From NCBI GenBank assembly GCA_017798125.1, contig CP059070.1, positions 372,001-436,000 on the forward strand: DNA of 64,000 nucleotides. The letters run 5' to 3'. The number at the start of each line of letters is the position of its first letter. Within the stretch, counting starts at the first letter, position 1. A program made the translations under genes and the position numbers. Below the pieces are notes generated by a model. The model had not been told where the DNA came from and ran no database searches. It saw only the letters and a list, made by a program, of their open reading frames with translations. This document shows positions 1 through 7,502 of this stretch, one piece after another. The stretch comes from Cryomorphaceae bacterium (GTDB taxonomy: Bacteria > Bacteroidota > Bacteroidia > Flavobacteriales > ECT2AJA-044).

Positions 1-1
1 T

Positions 2-181
2 GTTAAATTGAGTGGTGAGGACTGCTTGAGAAGAGTTCAGCAGTATGTGCGGCCGGGCAGCATCATTGTCTTTCACGACTCCGTGAAAGCTTGGCCCAGA
101 CTGCAAGAAGCATTACCCGCGACCTTGAGTTGGCTCAAGGCCGAGGGCTATGCGATGCGCGCCCTGAAAGAGCGCGAGTGA
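2..181 (+). CDS. Polysaccharide deacetylase, C-terminal end (partial)
   Basis: The frame is open from the window edge and ends at TGA 179-181, giving 59 residues. The run RPGSIIVFHDS followed by a short helix and LKAEGYAMRAL matches the last strand and helix of NodB/polysaccharide deacetylase folds, where the conserved xxFHD histidine-aspartate pair lies near the end of the domain. These enzymes remove acetyl groups from cell-wall or surface polysaccharides. The N-terminal metal site lies outside the window, so substrate and activity cannot be judged. The gene converges on the rhodanese at 183 with one base between the two stop codons. Confidence 0.7.
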   Translation, partial: VKLSGEDCLRRVQQYVRPGSIIVFHDSVKAWPRLQEALPATLSWLKAEGYAMRALKERE

Positions 182-182
182 T

Positions 183-608
183 TTACTCGACTACGGGTTG
201 GCCCGAGCGACTCCAAGCGTCGTACCCACCGGCCAAATTATAGACTTCGGAGAAGCCCATTTCGTGCATCATGCTCATGGCTTTTGCACTTCGTCCGCCA
301 GCTTTACAGTAGACGTATACCGGGGTTTCGGGATCTAGCTTGGCCAGCTGATCGGCGAAATCGGCATCGTAGATGTTGTGGTGTACCGAGCCCTCTAGGT
401 GGCCAGCGTTGTACTCCTCCGGAGTGCGCACGTCCAGAACAATACCTTCACCAGAAGCAACGAGCTCGGCAAAGCGTTCAACGTTTACGTCTTCAGCTGT
501 TCCGGAGGCCTGCTCCACTACCTCTTCTGTTGCAGTGTCTTCAGTGGGCATCGTGCCGCAGGCACTAAAACTGATCAGGGCCAAAGCGCCCAACAAGAGA
601 TTCTTCAT
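183..608 (-). CDS. Rhodanese-like lipoprotein
   Basis: A 141-residue protein with a lipoprotein signal (MKNLLLGALALISFSACG), an acidic spacer and one rhodanese domain. The start at 608 is chosen over a longer frame from 644 because it begins the signal peptide exactly. The active-site loop is YCKAGGRS, with the catalytic Cys and the usual CxxGxRS form, so sulfur transfer or thiol chemistry in the periplasm is plausible. It follows the cytoplasmic-type rhodanese at 611-922 with a two-base gap, so the two are probably cotranscribed. The lipobox cysteine codon lies inside a copy of the dispersed palindrome (550-565). Physiological sulfur donor and acceptor are unknown. Confidence 0.85.
   Translation of the reverse strand: MKNLLLGALALISFSACGTMPTEDTATEEVVEQASGTAEDVNVERFAELVASGEGIVLDVRTPEEYNAGHLEGSVHHNIYDADFADQLAKLDPETPVYVYCKAGGRSAKAMSMMHEMGFSEVYNLAGGYDAWSRSGQPVVE
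550..565 (-). repeat. Dispersed palindrome, copy 1 (GTGCC-TGC-GGCAC-GAT)
   Basis: Read on the minus strand, the arms GTGCC and GGCAC pair perfectly around the triplet TGC and are followed by GAT. It lies in the signal-peptide end of the rhodanese lipoprotein; the loop TGC is the lipobox Cys codon. The loop differs from the usual TAC by one base. Confidence 0.6.
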
Positions 609-610
609 GG

Positions 611-922
611 TTAGTCGATTTTGTGCAAGCGGACATCGGTCCATCCTCCACCGTTATGTACATCTTCAAAGCCTTGAGCCGAAAGGTAGGCGGTAGCATT
701 TCCACTACGGGCACCTGAACGGCAACACAAGATGAGTGGGCGAGACATGGCGCGAAGCTCCTCGATTCGGGCCTCGACTTCGTCCAAGGGGATATTGATG
801 GAGCCATTGAGGTGGCCGCTTTCAAATTCGCCTACCGTGCGTACGTCGACGATGGTGGCGTTGGGGTCGTTGATTTTATCTGCGATCATGCGTTTGCGTT
901 TTCTATTGAATAAAAACATCAT
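611..922 (-). CDS. Rhodanese-like domain protein (cytoplasmic type)
   Basis: 103 residues with a short basic N-terminus (FNRKRKR) and a single rhodanese domain. The active-site loop is CCRSGARS, giving a catalytic Cys in CxxGxRS. There is no clear signal peptide, although the first residues MMFLF are hydrophobic. It is the first gene of a two-gene minus-strand unit with the lipoprotein rhodanese and is divergent from a third rhodanese at 1012. The start at 922 follows a -7 promoter element by 17 nt. A later Met at residue 12 is an alternative start. General family role: sulfurtransferase or persulfide carrier. Confidence 0.85.
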   Translation of the reverse strand: MMFLFNRKRKRMIADKINDPNATIVDVRTVGEFESGHLNGSINIPLDEVEARIEELRAMSRPLILCCRSGARSGNATAYLSAQGFEDVHNGGGWTDVRLHKID

Positions 923-939
923 TCGAATTTAATGAATTG

Positions 940-947
940 CAAAGGTA
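940..947 (-). promoter_or_regulatory. Promoter -7 element TACCTTTG
   Basis: Exact match to the Bacteroidota -7 consensus TAnnTTTG on the minus strand, 17 nt upstream of the rhodanese start at 922. No convincing -33 TTG was seen at the usual distance. Confidence 0.55.
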
Positions 948-998
948 CGCGCGTGTAGGAGTCGTTAAAGTGACCTGAATCACGCGGGTGCAATTCAT

Positions 999-1006
999 TA
1001 TATTTG
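999..1006 (+). promoter_or_regulatory. Promoter -7 element TATATTTG
   Basis: Exact TAnnTTTG match ending 5 nt before the ATG at 1012. With the usual short distance from this element to the transcription start, the mRNA would begin at or next to the start codon (leaderless). Confidence 0.6.
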
Positions 1007-1011
1007 GAAGG

Positions 1012-1527
1012 ATGAAGCGCTATGTCATCTTTTTAGGATTGCTGCTAGGTTACGCCTGCAGCCACGGTCAAGATCGACCTAAAGTATCGTCGGGCACCTA
1101 CGAAACCATGCTCAATGGATTGCTGACCCGCGATGTACCAGAGGTCTCAGTGAAAGAACTGGACACCACCGCTCAGAATGTGCTCTTACTGGATGCGCGT
1201 GAGCGCGGAGAATTCGAGGTCAGTCATTTGGACGAGGCACGATGGGTGGGTTATGACGATTTTGATCTTGAACGGGTTGCCGATATTCCGAAAGATTCTG
1301 CCATTGTCGTCTACTGCAGTGTAGGCTATCGAAGCGAGCGGGTGACCGAACAGCTTCAGGAAGCAGGATATACCAACGTCCGCAACCTGTATGGAGGTAT
1401 TTTCGAATGGTCCAATGAAGAACTGGAAGTGGTCGACCCAGAGGGAGATCCGACCAGCAAGGTCCATGCCTATGACCGCGTCTGGGGCGTTTGGCTCACC
1501 AAGGGCAAAAAAGTCTACAAACCTTGA
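1012..1527 (+). CDS. Rhodanese-like protein, exported
   Basis: 171 residues. MKRYVIFLGLLLGYACSHGQ is a lipoprotein-type signal (LGYAC); the start at 1012 is preferred over 988 because of this signal and the promoter immediately upstream. The rhodanese domain has the active-site loop YCSVGYRS. A C-terminal tail of about 40 residues (ending WLTKGKKVYKP) follows the last helix. The stop overlaps the likely TTG start of the mannosyltransferase (TTGA at 1524-1527). It is the third rhodanese in under 1.4 kb, with the active cysteine kept in all three. Confidence 0.85.
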   Translation: MKRYVIFLGLLLGYACSHGQDRPKVSSGTYETMLNGLLTRDVPEVSVKELDTTAQNVLLLDARERGEFEVSHLDEARWVGYDDFDLERVADIPKDSAIVVYCSVGYRSERVTEQLQEAGYTNVRNLYGGIFEWSNEELEVVDPEGDPTSKVHAYDRVWGVWLTKGKKVYKP

Positions 1528-2870
1528 ACATTCACTGGGGCAGAACCGCTTGGTACGCGTTGCTGGTCGCCTCAGCCGTCGGCTACTTTGCCCTGGCCTA
1601 CCACACCGAGCGGAGCAACTTTCCTCAGCTCATCTCCATTGTCGCGGGTCTCTTTGGGGCCTATGCGGTGCTTACTGCCTCTCAATTTCGAAATTCCACG
1701 GCCCTGTTGGTGGCTTTTTTCGCCTATCGCTTGATTTGGATGGGCGCGTTGCCAGAACTCTCCGATGATTACTTCCGCTTCTTGTGGGACGGGAGACTCT
1801 GGGTTGAGGGCATTAACCCCTTTGCTTATCTGCCCTCTGAAATCCTCGCCCAAGAAGTCTTACCGGACGGAATTTCCACCGAACTATTCCAGAATCTCAA
1901 CTCACCCGAATACTTTTCGGTGTACCCGCCCATTGCACAATTGACCTTCGGCTTGGCGGGCTTGTTGTTTCCCCAGAACGACCTCGCCGCCGTCGTGACC
2001 CTTAGGGTCATTCTTTTGCTCGGCGATCTCCTGGCCCTGTATTCCCTCCGCCGCATTCTCCGCTATTTCCGACGTCCGGAAGACATCGCCTACGTCTATC
2101 TGCTCTGCCCCATGACCGTAATGGAATTCACGGGAAACCTGCACTACGAAGGCCTCATGATGGGACTCGTTCTCAACGCGTACTACCACATCCTCAAAAG
2201 GCGTTGGCTCAGTTCCGCCATCATCTTCGGACTAGCCATCTCAACCAAACTGGTCCCCCTTATCTTTTTGCCTTTCCTTCTTCGCTTCGCCGGATGGCGC
2301 ATTGCGGGCACCTACTACGCCATCGTAGCCGTAGTCGTGGGTATCCTCTTCGCCCCATTCGTCAATATGGAACTGATTCTGAACTTCTCGGACAGTCTTG
2401 ACCTCTACTTCCGAAACTTTGAATTCAATGCCAGCCTCTACTACCTCGCCCGTGAAGTGGCCATTTGGATGAACGGATACAACCGCATTGACCTCATCGG
2501 CCCGAGTCTTTCGCTGCTGACTTTTTTGATTTTGATGATTTGGGCCCTCACGGGCCGATACGGCACCCGAGAGCACGAGCTCCCCACAGCCTGGATGGGC
2601 GCACACACCATCTTTCTTCTCCTCGCCACCACCGTTCACCCTTGGTACATCAGCATCTCCCTGGCCTTTGTTCCACTGTCCCGCTTTCGCTATCCCATCC
2701 TTTGGGCAGCCATGGTGTATTTGAGCTACGCGACCTATAGAACAACCGCCTACACCGAAGACCTCGTTTTGGTCTTGGTCGAGTACGGCGTGGTGATCGC
2801 TTTTTTAATTTGGGAGGTGAGTCGAAAACCTACTTCGACCAAGATCCTCGGATCGAGTGAAGCACGCTGA
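1524..2870 (+). CDS. Polytopic membrane glycosyltransferase (mannosyltransferase-like)
   Basis: About 448 residues with ten or more hydrophobic segments. The early loop motif DDYFRFLWDGRLWVEGINPF is typical of GT-C fold, polyprenyl-phosphate-sugar dependent mannosyltransferases of Bacteroidota, which use acidic residues in the first extracytoplasmic loop. Two starts are possible: TTG 1524, which interlocks with the preceding stop, or TTG 1491 further upstream; no ATG is suitable. The 3' end overlaps the convergent cellulose-synthase-like gene by 41 bp. It likely works with the nearby family-2 enzymes, one of which resembles dolichyl-phosphate-mannose synthase and could supply the lipid-linked donor (inference). 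Confidence 0.75.
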   Translation: MNIHWGRTAWYALLVASAVGYFALAYHTERSNFPQLISIVAGLFGAYAVLTASQFRNSTALLVAFFAYRLIWMGALPELSDDYFRFLWDGRLWVEGINPFAYLPSEILAQEVLPDGISTELFQNLNSPEYFSVYPPIAQLTFGLAGLLFPQNDLAAVVTLRVILLLGDLLALYSLRRILRYFRRPEDIAYVYLLCPMTVMEFTGNLHYEGLMMGLVLNAYYHILKRRWLSSAIIFGLAISTKLVPLIFLPFLLRFAGWRIAGTYYAIVAVVVGILFAPFVNMELILNFSDSLDLYFRNFEFNASLYYLAREVAIWMNGYNRIDLIGPSLSLLTFLILMIWALTGRYGTREHELPTAWMGAHTIFLLLATTVHPWYISISLAFVPLSRFRYPILWAAMVYLSYATYRTTAYTEDLVLVLVEYGVVIAFLIWEVSRKPTSTKILGSSEAR

Positions 2871-4314
2871 GGACATACACCGTACCGAATCCGAAGGCTA
2901 ACATTAAGTGATAGGGCACCAAGCCGAAATCGCCCAATTCATAGGCCACATACAAGGCGCCAATGAAATAGGCCGCCAATAGCCCTTCGACGAGTGTCAC
3001 TATGTTCAAAGCGGACTTCAAGTAGACGTTACTTCGCCACCCTGTACTCCCTTCTTCTACATTGAATTTCGGGGTCCGAACAAAAGGTGTTTTTCTGCCG
3101 ATCAAGCCCTCGAGCACCGCTACGGCATTATGTAGACTCATCCCCATCGAAACGGATAAGAACATGGGGAATTTAATGAGGAAGACGTGCAGGCGAGGTC
3201 GAGTCTCGCGATGTACATAACTCACCCAGTAGAACACCGTCAAGATCAGCAGGCTAATGACAAAGAAGGAGCCGAAATAGAAGATGTTTCGAAACTCCGG
3301 GAAGCTGTCCTTGATGAACAGCATAGGCACGCTTAAAATGGCCGTAAAGAGAATGCACAAAAAGAGAAAGCTGTTCATCAAGTGAAAGGTCGCGTGGATC
3401 TTGGTGCTCCATCCAATGGGTGCACGTAAGACCTTGCCCAAGTTTTTACGCGCGCATTCCGCGGCTCCTTTGGTCCATCGGAACTGCTGCGTCTTGAGTG
3501 CGTTCATCGAAGCGGGCAACTCGGCCGGAGATCCCAGTTCTTCGATGAAATGGAACTTCCATCCACGCAGCTGAGCCCGGTAGCTCAAATCCAAATCTTC
3601 TGTTAGGGTATCGCTGGCCCACCCTCCAGCATCATCGATGCAAGAGCGGCGCCATACACCTGCTGTACCATTGAAGTTGATGAAGTGCTCACCGGCGTAC
3701 CGCCCTCCTTGTTCCACCGAGAAGTGGGCGTTCAATCCAAAGGCCTGCATGCGCGTCAACAAACTGTGGTTTTCGTTGAGGTGTTCCCAGCGCGATTGTA
3801 CCAAGCCAATGTTATCATCGGCAAAAAGCGGAATACACTGCATCAGGAAATCGGGCTTGGGAACAAAATCCGCGTCAAAAATGGCGACGTACTCCCCACG
3901 GGCAGATTCCAATCCAAAGGCCAATGCCCCAGCTTTATACCCTTGACGATGAGGCCGGCGGACATGGTGGATGGTGTAGCCTTCCGATCGAAGTCGATTG
4001 ACCGATTCGGCAATCCGTTCCACCGTATCATCCGTGCTATCATCGAGCACTTGAATCTCCATCCGGTCCACGGGGTAGTCCAAGGCCGCAGTGGCCTCAA
4101 TCAGCCGTTCAACCACGTAGCGCTCATTATAAACGGGCAGTTGAACAGTCACCATAGGCCACTCTTCAAAGTCCTTGGGCTTGGGGTAAGCGAAGCCCTT
4201 TCGCTTGGCTCTTACGTAGTGAATCACCAGACTGAGCTGGACCAGCGCGTAGAAGAAGATGAAGGTCATCATTCCCGTATACAGGGCTATAATAAGGTAG
4301 CTAAGCGTCTTCAT
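2830..4314 (-). CDS. Processive family-2 glycosyltransferase, cellulose-synthase-like
   Basis: 494 residues. One N-terminal membrane helix (about 4-33), a cytoplasmic GT-A domain, and four to five C-terminal helices. The processive GT2 signature is complete: DDSTDD (91-96), DAD (147-149), TED (238-240) and QQFRW (276-280), so it should polymerise or extend a beta-linked glycan while feeding it through the membrane. The start at 4314 begins the first membrane helix; a longer frame from 4368 adds a non-hydrophobic leader. It is the last gene of the minus-strand operon, 10 nt after the Dol-P-Man-synthase-like gene. Sugar specificity cannot be read from the sequence. Confidence 0.85.
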   Translation of the reverse strand: MKTLSYLIIALYTGMMTFIFFYALVQLSLVIHYVRAKRKGFAYPKPKDFEEWPMVTVQLPVYNERYVVERLIEATAALDYPVDRMEIQVLDDSTDDTVERIAESVNRLRSEGYTIHHVRRPHRQGYKAGALAFGLESARGEYVAIFDADFVPKPDFLMQCIPLFADDNIGLVQSRWEHLNENHSLLTRMQAFGLNAHFSVEQGGRYAGEHFINFNGTAGVWRRSCIDDAGGWASDTLTEDLDLSYRAQLRGWKFHFIEELGSPAELPASMNALKTQQFRWTKGAAECARKNLGKVLRAPIGWSTKIHATFHLMNSFLFLCILFTAILSVPMLFIKDSFPEFRNIFYFGSFFVISLLILTVFYWVSYVHRETRPRLHVFLIKFPMFLSVSMGMSLHNAVAVLEGLIGRKTPFVRTPKFNVEEGSTGWRSNVYLKSALNIVTLVEGLLAAYFIGALYVAYELGDFGLVPYHLMLAFGFGTVYVLSVLHSIRGSWSK

Positions 4315-4324
4315 TTCTGGGGCC

Positions 4325-5014
4325 TCAAAGGTATTTAAAGATGGTGTAGAGGATTTTATATCCAGCACTCACTGCGCCCTTGACGGTACCACTGACTTTG
4401 CTTTGTCCTATACGTTGACGATATGTGACGGGGACTTCAGTGGTACGCAGGCCAAGCTTTGCTGCTTTGAGCTGCATTTCCACGGTCCAACCGTAGTTTG
4501 TGTCGACCATTCCGATGTGCTGGAGAGCATCGTATCGAATGGCCCGGAACGGGCCTAGGTCGGTAAATTCTACTTTGTAAAACCAGCGCAGCAAGGTGGT
4601 GGCGAGCCAGTTTCCAAATACTTGAGGGAAGGTCATACTCCCTTTTTCTCGATCTCCCAAGGCTCGCGAACCGATCACGAGATCCATTCCATTCTCCAAG
4701 ATGGGACGAACCAAGCTCGGCAGCTCTTCTGGGTAGTCGCTGTAGTCGGCATCCAAAAAGACCACGACATCCGGCAGTGGATCCAAGGTATCCACATAGG
4801 ACAGACCTTTCAGGCAGGCCGCTCCATACCCCTGCTTCGGTTCGCTGAGCACGGTAGCTCCCTCCGCCAAAGCAGACTGTTCGGTAGCATCGCTGGAATT
4901 GTTGTCCACCACTATGACCTCATCCACACAATCCTTCGGGATATCGCGAACCACCTTCCCGACGGAATTCTCTTCGTTAAAGGCCGGTATAACGACCACG
5001 ATCTTCTTTTTCAT
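4325..5014 (-). CDS. Family-2 glycosyltransferase, dolichyl-phosphate-mannose-synthase-like
   Basis: 229 residues, soluble GT-A domain starting MKKKIVVVIPAFNEENSV, with DNNSSD and the metal-binding FLDADYSDYPEELP. No C-terminal membrane helices are present, as in short DPM1-like enzymes that attach a sugar to a polyprenyl phosphate. The product could be the donor for the GT-C enzyme at 1524-2870. The start ATG overlaps the stop of the MORN-repeat gene by 4 bp (ATGA), showing translational coupling. Acceptor lipid and sugar are inferred from family only. Confidence 0.85.
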   Translation of the reverse strand: MKKKIVVVIPAFNEENSVGKVVRDIPKDCVDEVIVVDNNSSDATEQSALAEGATVLSEPKQGYGAACLKGLSYVDTLDPLPDVVVFLDADYSDYPEELPSLVRPILENGMDLVIGSRALGDREKGSMTFPQVFGNWLATTLLRWFYKVEFTDLGPFRAIRYDALQHIGMVDTNYGWTVEMQLKAAKLGLRTTEVPVTYRQRIGQSKVSGTVKGAVSAGYKILYTIFKYL

Positions 5015-5706
5015 TCTCCGTAATCCTTCGCTTGAATCGGTTCACCCGATCGATCGTACTGTTCCCAGACGCCTACACGACGTCCGTTCTCGTATCGCCC
5101 TTCTTCCTTCTTGGTTTTATCATCGTATCCGTAAATCCACCATCCGCTTTTTTCCCCTTTCCGGTAATCTCCGAAACTCTCCGGGTTTCCGTTGGGATAA
5201 AAGGTCATCCACCAGTCGTCGCGCACTCCTCTTTTGAAATGCCCCACCTCTGTTTTGATCCCGGACTCATCGAAGAATTCCCAATAGCCCGACTTAAAGT
5301 CATTCTTGTACTTCCCAACGCTCTCCAGCACTCCATCTTCGTAGTAGAACCGCCACCAATCCGTTCGTTTGTCATCGTTGTAGGTGCCCTCCCACTGCAG
5401 GGTTTGAGCGTCCGGGTAATAGGCTTTCCAATAGCGTTGTTTCTTATCGGCATAATATGGCCCAACCTTCAAGACTGCGGAATCCGCTCGGTGAAATTTG
5501 TACCAGCCTCTTCTTTTGTTGTCTCGGTAGTCGCAGGTTTCGAACGTGCCATCTGGATTGTGAAAGACCCAGGTACCCTGTCGAAGGGCCTTATTGCACA
5601 CCCAGCCTTCGGACTCAATGCTGCCGTTCGGACCCTTATTCTTCACATAGGTTTCCGGTCCACCTGGGAAGAAGAGAAGCGCCATAAGAATAGCCAATAC
5701 TTTCAT
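5011..5706 (-). CDS. YwqK/MORN-like repeat protein, exported
   Basis: 231 residues. A short signal peptide (MKVLAILMALLFFPGG) is followed by about seven repeats of roughly 23 residues with the core GxWxxYYxDGxxxxxGxYxNDxKxGxW, the MORN_2/YwqK antitoxin-like repeat. No catalytic motif is visible. Such proteins are common in Bacteroidota, and the antitoxin name is inherited from YwqK with no toxin partner seen here. The ATG at 5706 shares its A with the stop of the polyferredoxin gene (TGATG), which is why this start is chosen over the GTG at 5709. A surface or periplasmic scaffold role is possible but unproven. Confidence 0.8.
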   Translation of the reverse strand: MKVLAILMALLFFPGGPETYVKNKGPNGSIESEGWVCNKALRQGTWVFHNPDGTFETCDYRDNKRRGWYKFHRADSAVLKVGPYYADKKQRYWKAYYPDAQTLQWEGTYNDDKRTDWWRFYYEDGVLESVGKYKNDFKSGYWEFFDESGIKTEVGHFKRGVRDDWWMTFYPNGNPESFGDYRKGEKSGWWIYGYDDKTKKEEGRYENGRRVGVWEQYDRSGEPIQAKDYGE

Positions 5707-7502
5707 CACTTCAACAATTCAGTATTCAACTCAATGCTCTTGTTTCCGATGGTGATTGGGGCCACGTCAAAACGGCCCGCTTCAGGAGCATTCTCCAATT
5801 TCAGTACCCCGCGTGGGCAGACCGCGGAACACACCCCGCAGCCGACACAGCTCGAGCGCACAATGTTTTGACCGCGCTGGGCATACCATTTCACGTCAAT
5901 CCCCATTTCGCAATAGGTAGAGCAGTTCCCGCAACTGATGCATTGGCCACCGTTGGTGGTGATGCGGAATCGAGATTTAAAGCGTTGGACAATACCTAAA
6001 TAAGCCGCAAGCGGACAACCAAATCGACACCAAACACGATTCCCCATCAAAGGATAAAAGCCCGTACCGACAACTCCGGCAAAGGCACTGCCGATGAGAA
6101 ATCCGTAAGTTTTCTGAACACCTCCTGTTTGAATTCCAAAAGGGCTGTAGTTTCCGCTGAAATACGTGTATAAGGTGAGTCCGGTCATGAACACTGCAAA
6201 GACCAGTACGCTGTGGATCATCCAGCGCTCGATTTTCCAGGCCTTGACCGACTTGTCGCTCAATTGGCGGAAAGGATCGCCGAGGGTTTCGGCCAGTCCT
6301 CCACAACCGCAGACCCAGCTGCAGTACCAGCGCTTTCCGTAAAAATAGGTGATGATGGGTACGCCCAAAACGATTAGTGCCAAGCCCCAAACCAACATGA
6401 AGATTCCAATGGCTCCACTATCGATGAGGGAGCTGAGGTGCCAATTGAAGAAGAAGTCGTAGTCCAGCGGCCAGATGTTCTTAAAATCGTAGTAGGGTTG
6501 ATTTAAGCGAACCAGAATTTCGGGGATCAAGAAGGCAAAAGCCGTTTGGAAGAACATCACGGAGATGGTTCTGATGATCTGGTAGCGATTACCCCTGTAC
6601 TTGAGGAGCATACGAATGCCCATGACGCCCATGACTACGGTATACATGAACCCGTAGAGGAACCACTGGCTGGCCGGATTTCCACTGAGCGCTCGACTGA
6701 CCGGATCCACGAGAATCACCCAATTGGTCAGGTATTCCGGGAACCAGTAGAGGAATACATAAAAGGCAATCAAGTACGTACCCAGGATGATTCCGAGCCA
6801 TCCGCGCGTCATGACCGCACTGAAAAAGATGTGGTGGTTTTTGATGCCCGGAGGTTCGTTCCGGTACTGGGGCAACAAATACATCAAAGCACCGACAATG
6901 CCGAGGCCAAAAGTGAACAGAAGCATCCAACCCGTCTTTTCGACGAGGACTCCATGGCTGGCCGCTTTGGTCAAAGAGAAGGAGAGGTTCTTGATTTCCG
7001 AGTCGGAGAAACCGAGTTGACTGCCGACGTTGGCATTCAATTCATCGAGTTTGGCTTGTGCATCGGCCCGTAAGGCCATCTCATCAGCATATTCCTTGGA
7101 GGCCATCCAAGAGGTGTTGTCGATGAGCGTTTGAATTTGATCGGAGCCGAGGGTGGAGGCCAACGCGCTGCGCACCTCATCGAGGTTATAACGCGCGGGG
7201 TCGGACAATCCAGATTGCAGCTGAGCTACTGTTTCGGCGGGGAAAGCGTAGCGGCCCTCGATGGAGGCGTTGGCGGCCTTGAGGGCGTCTTTTAAAGAAG
7301 CGACAAACGAGAAGTTGCTAGAGAATGGTGTGCCGAATAATTCTGTAGCCCCCTCTTCGAATGCCGCTAGTTTAATCTCACCGCTGATCTCTTCGCTCGC
7401 CAATTCCGGCGTCAGGGTATACTGACTCCACGTAATAGCAGAAGTAAATAAGATCAGCGCGGCCAGGAAAAAACCTAAGCCTGTCTTTTGTAAGACGTTC
7501 AT
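5706..7502 (-). CDS. Membrane polyferredoxin, NapH/NosR-related
   Basis: 598 residues. TM1 at about 6-26, an extracytoplasmic helical domain at about 28-180, then six to seven further helices. Cysteine motifs characteristic of NosR/NapH-type electron-transfer membrane proteins are present: C394-x3-C398-x-C400 and C492-x3-C496-P. Two [4Fe-4S] ferredoxin motifs follow at C521/524/527/531 and C552/555/558/562. It probably passes electrons between the FAD protein encoded just upstream (4-bp overlap at 7499-7502) and a periplasmic or membrane acceptor. The large N-terminal periplasmic domain has no motif I recognise. It is not a standard NapH (too long) and lacks the FMN-binding domain of NosR. 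Confidence 0.8.
   Translation of the reverse strand: MNVLQKTGLGFFLAALILFTSAITWSQYTLTPELASEEISGEIKLAAFEEGATELFGTPFSSNFSFVASLKDALKAANASIEGRYAFPAETVAQLQSGLSDPARYNLDEVRSALASTLGSDQIQTLIDNTSWMASKEYADEMALRADAQAKLDELNANVGSQLGFSDSEIKNLSFSLTKAASHGVLVEKTGWMLLFTFGLGIVGALMYLLPQYRNEPPGIKNHHIFFSAVMTRGWLGIILGTYLIAFYVFLYWFPEYLTNWVILVDPVSRALSGNPASQWFLYGFMYTVVMGVMGIRMLLKYRGNRYQIIRTISVMFFQTAFAFLIPEILVRLNQPYYDFKNIWPLDYDFFFNWHLSSLIDSGAIGIFMLVWGLALIVLGVPIITYFYGKRWYCSWVCGCGGLAETLGDPFRQLSDKSVKAWKIERWMIHSVLVFAVFMTGLTLYTYFSGNYSPFGIQTGGVQKTYGFLIGSAFAGVVGTGFYPLMGNRVWCRFGCPLAAYLGIVQRFKSRFRITTNGGQCISCGNCSTYCEMGIDVKWYAQRGQNIVRSSCVGCGVCSAVCPRGVLKLENAPEAGRFDVAPITIGNKSIELNTELLK

Noticed and set aside
70-89. Perfect 8-bp inverted repeat near the window start
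   Set aside because: It codes for the conserved VFHDSVK segment of the deacetylase, so protein constraint and chance suffice; it lacks the TAC loop and GAT of the dispersed family.
3685-4338. A 217-codon open frame on the plus strand
   Set aside because: It lies fully antisense to the family-2 glycosyltransferase gene, whose catalytic motifs are intact; the translation has no recognisable domain.
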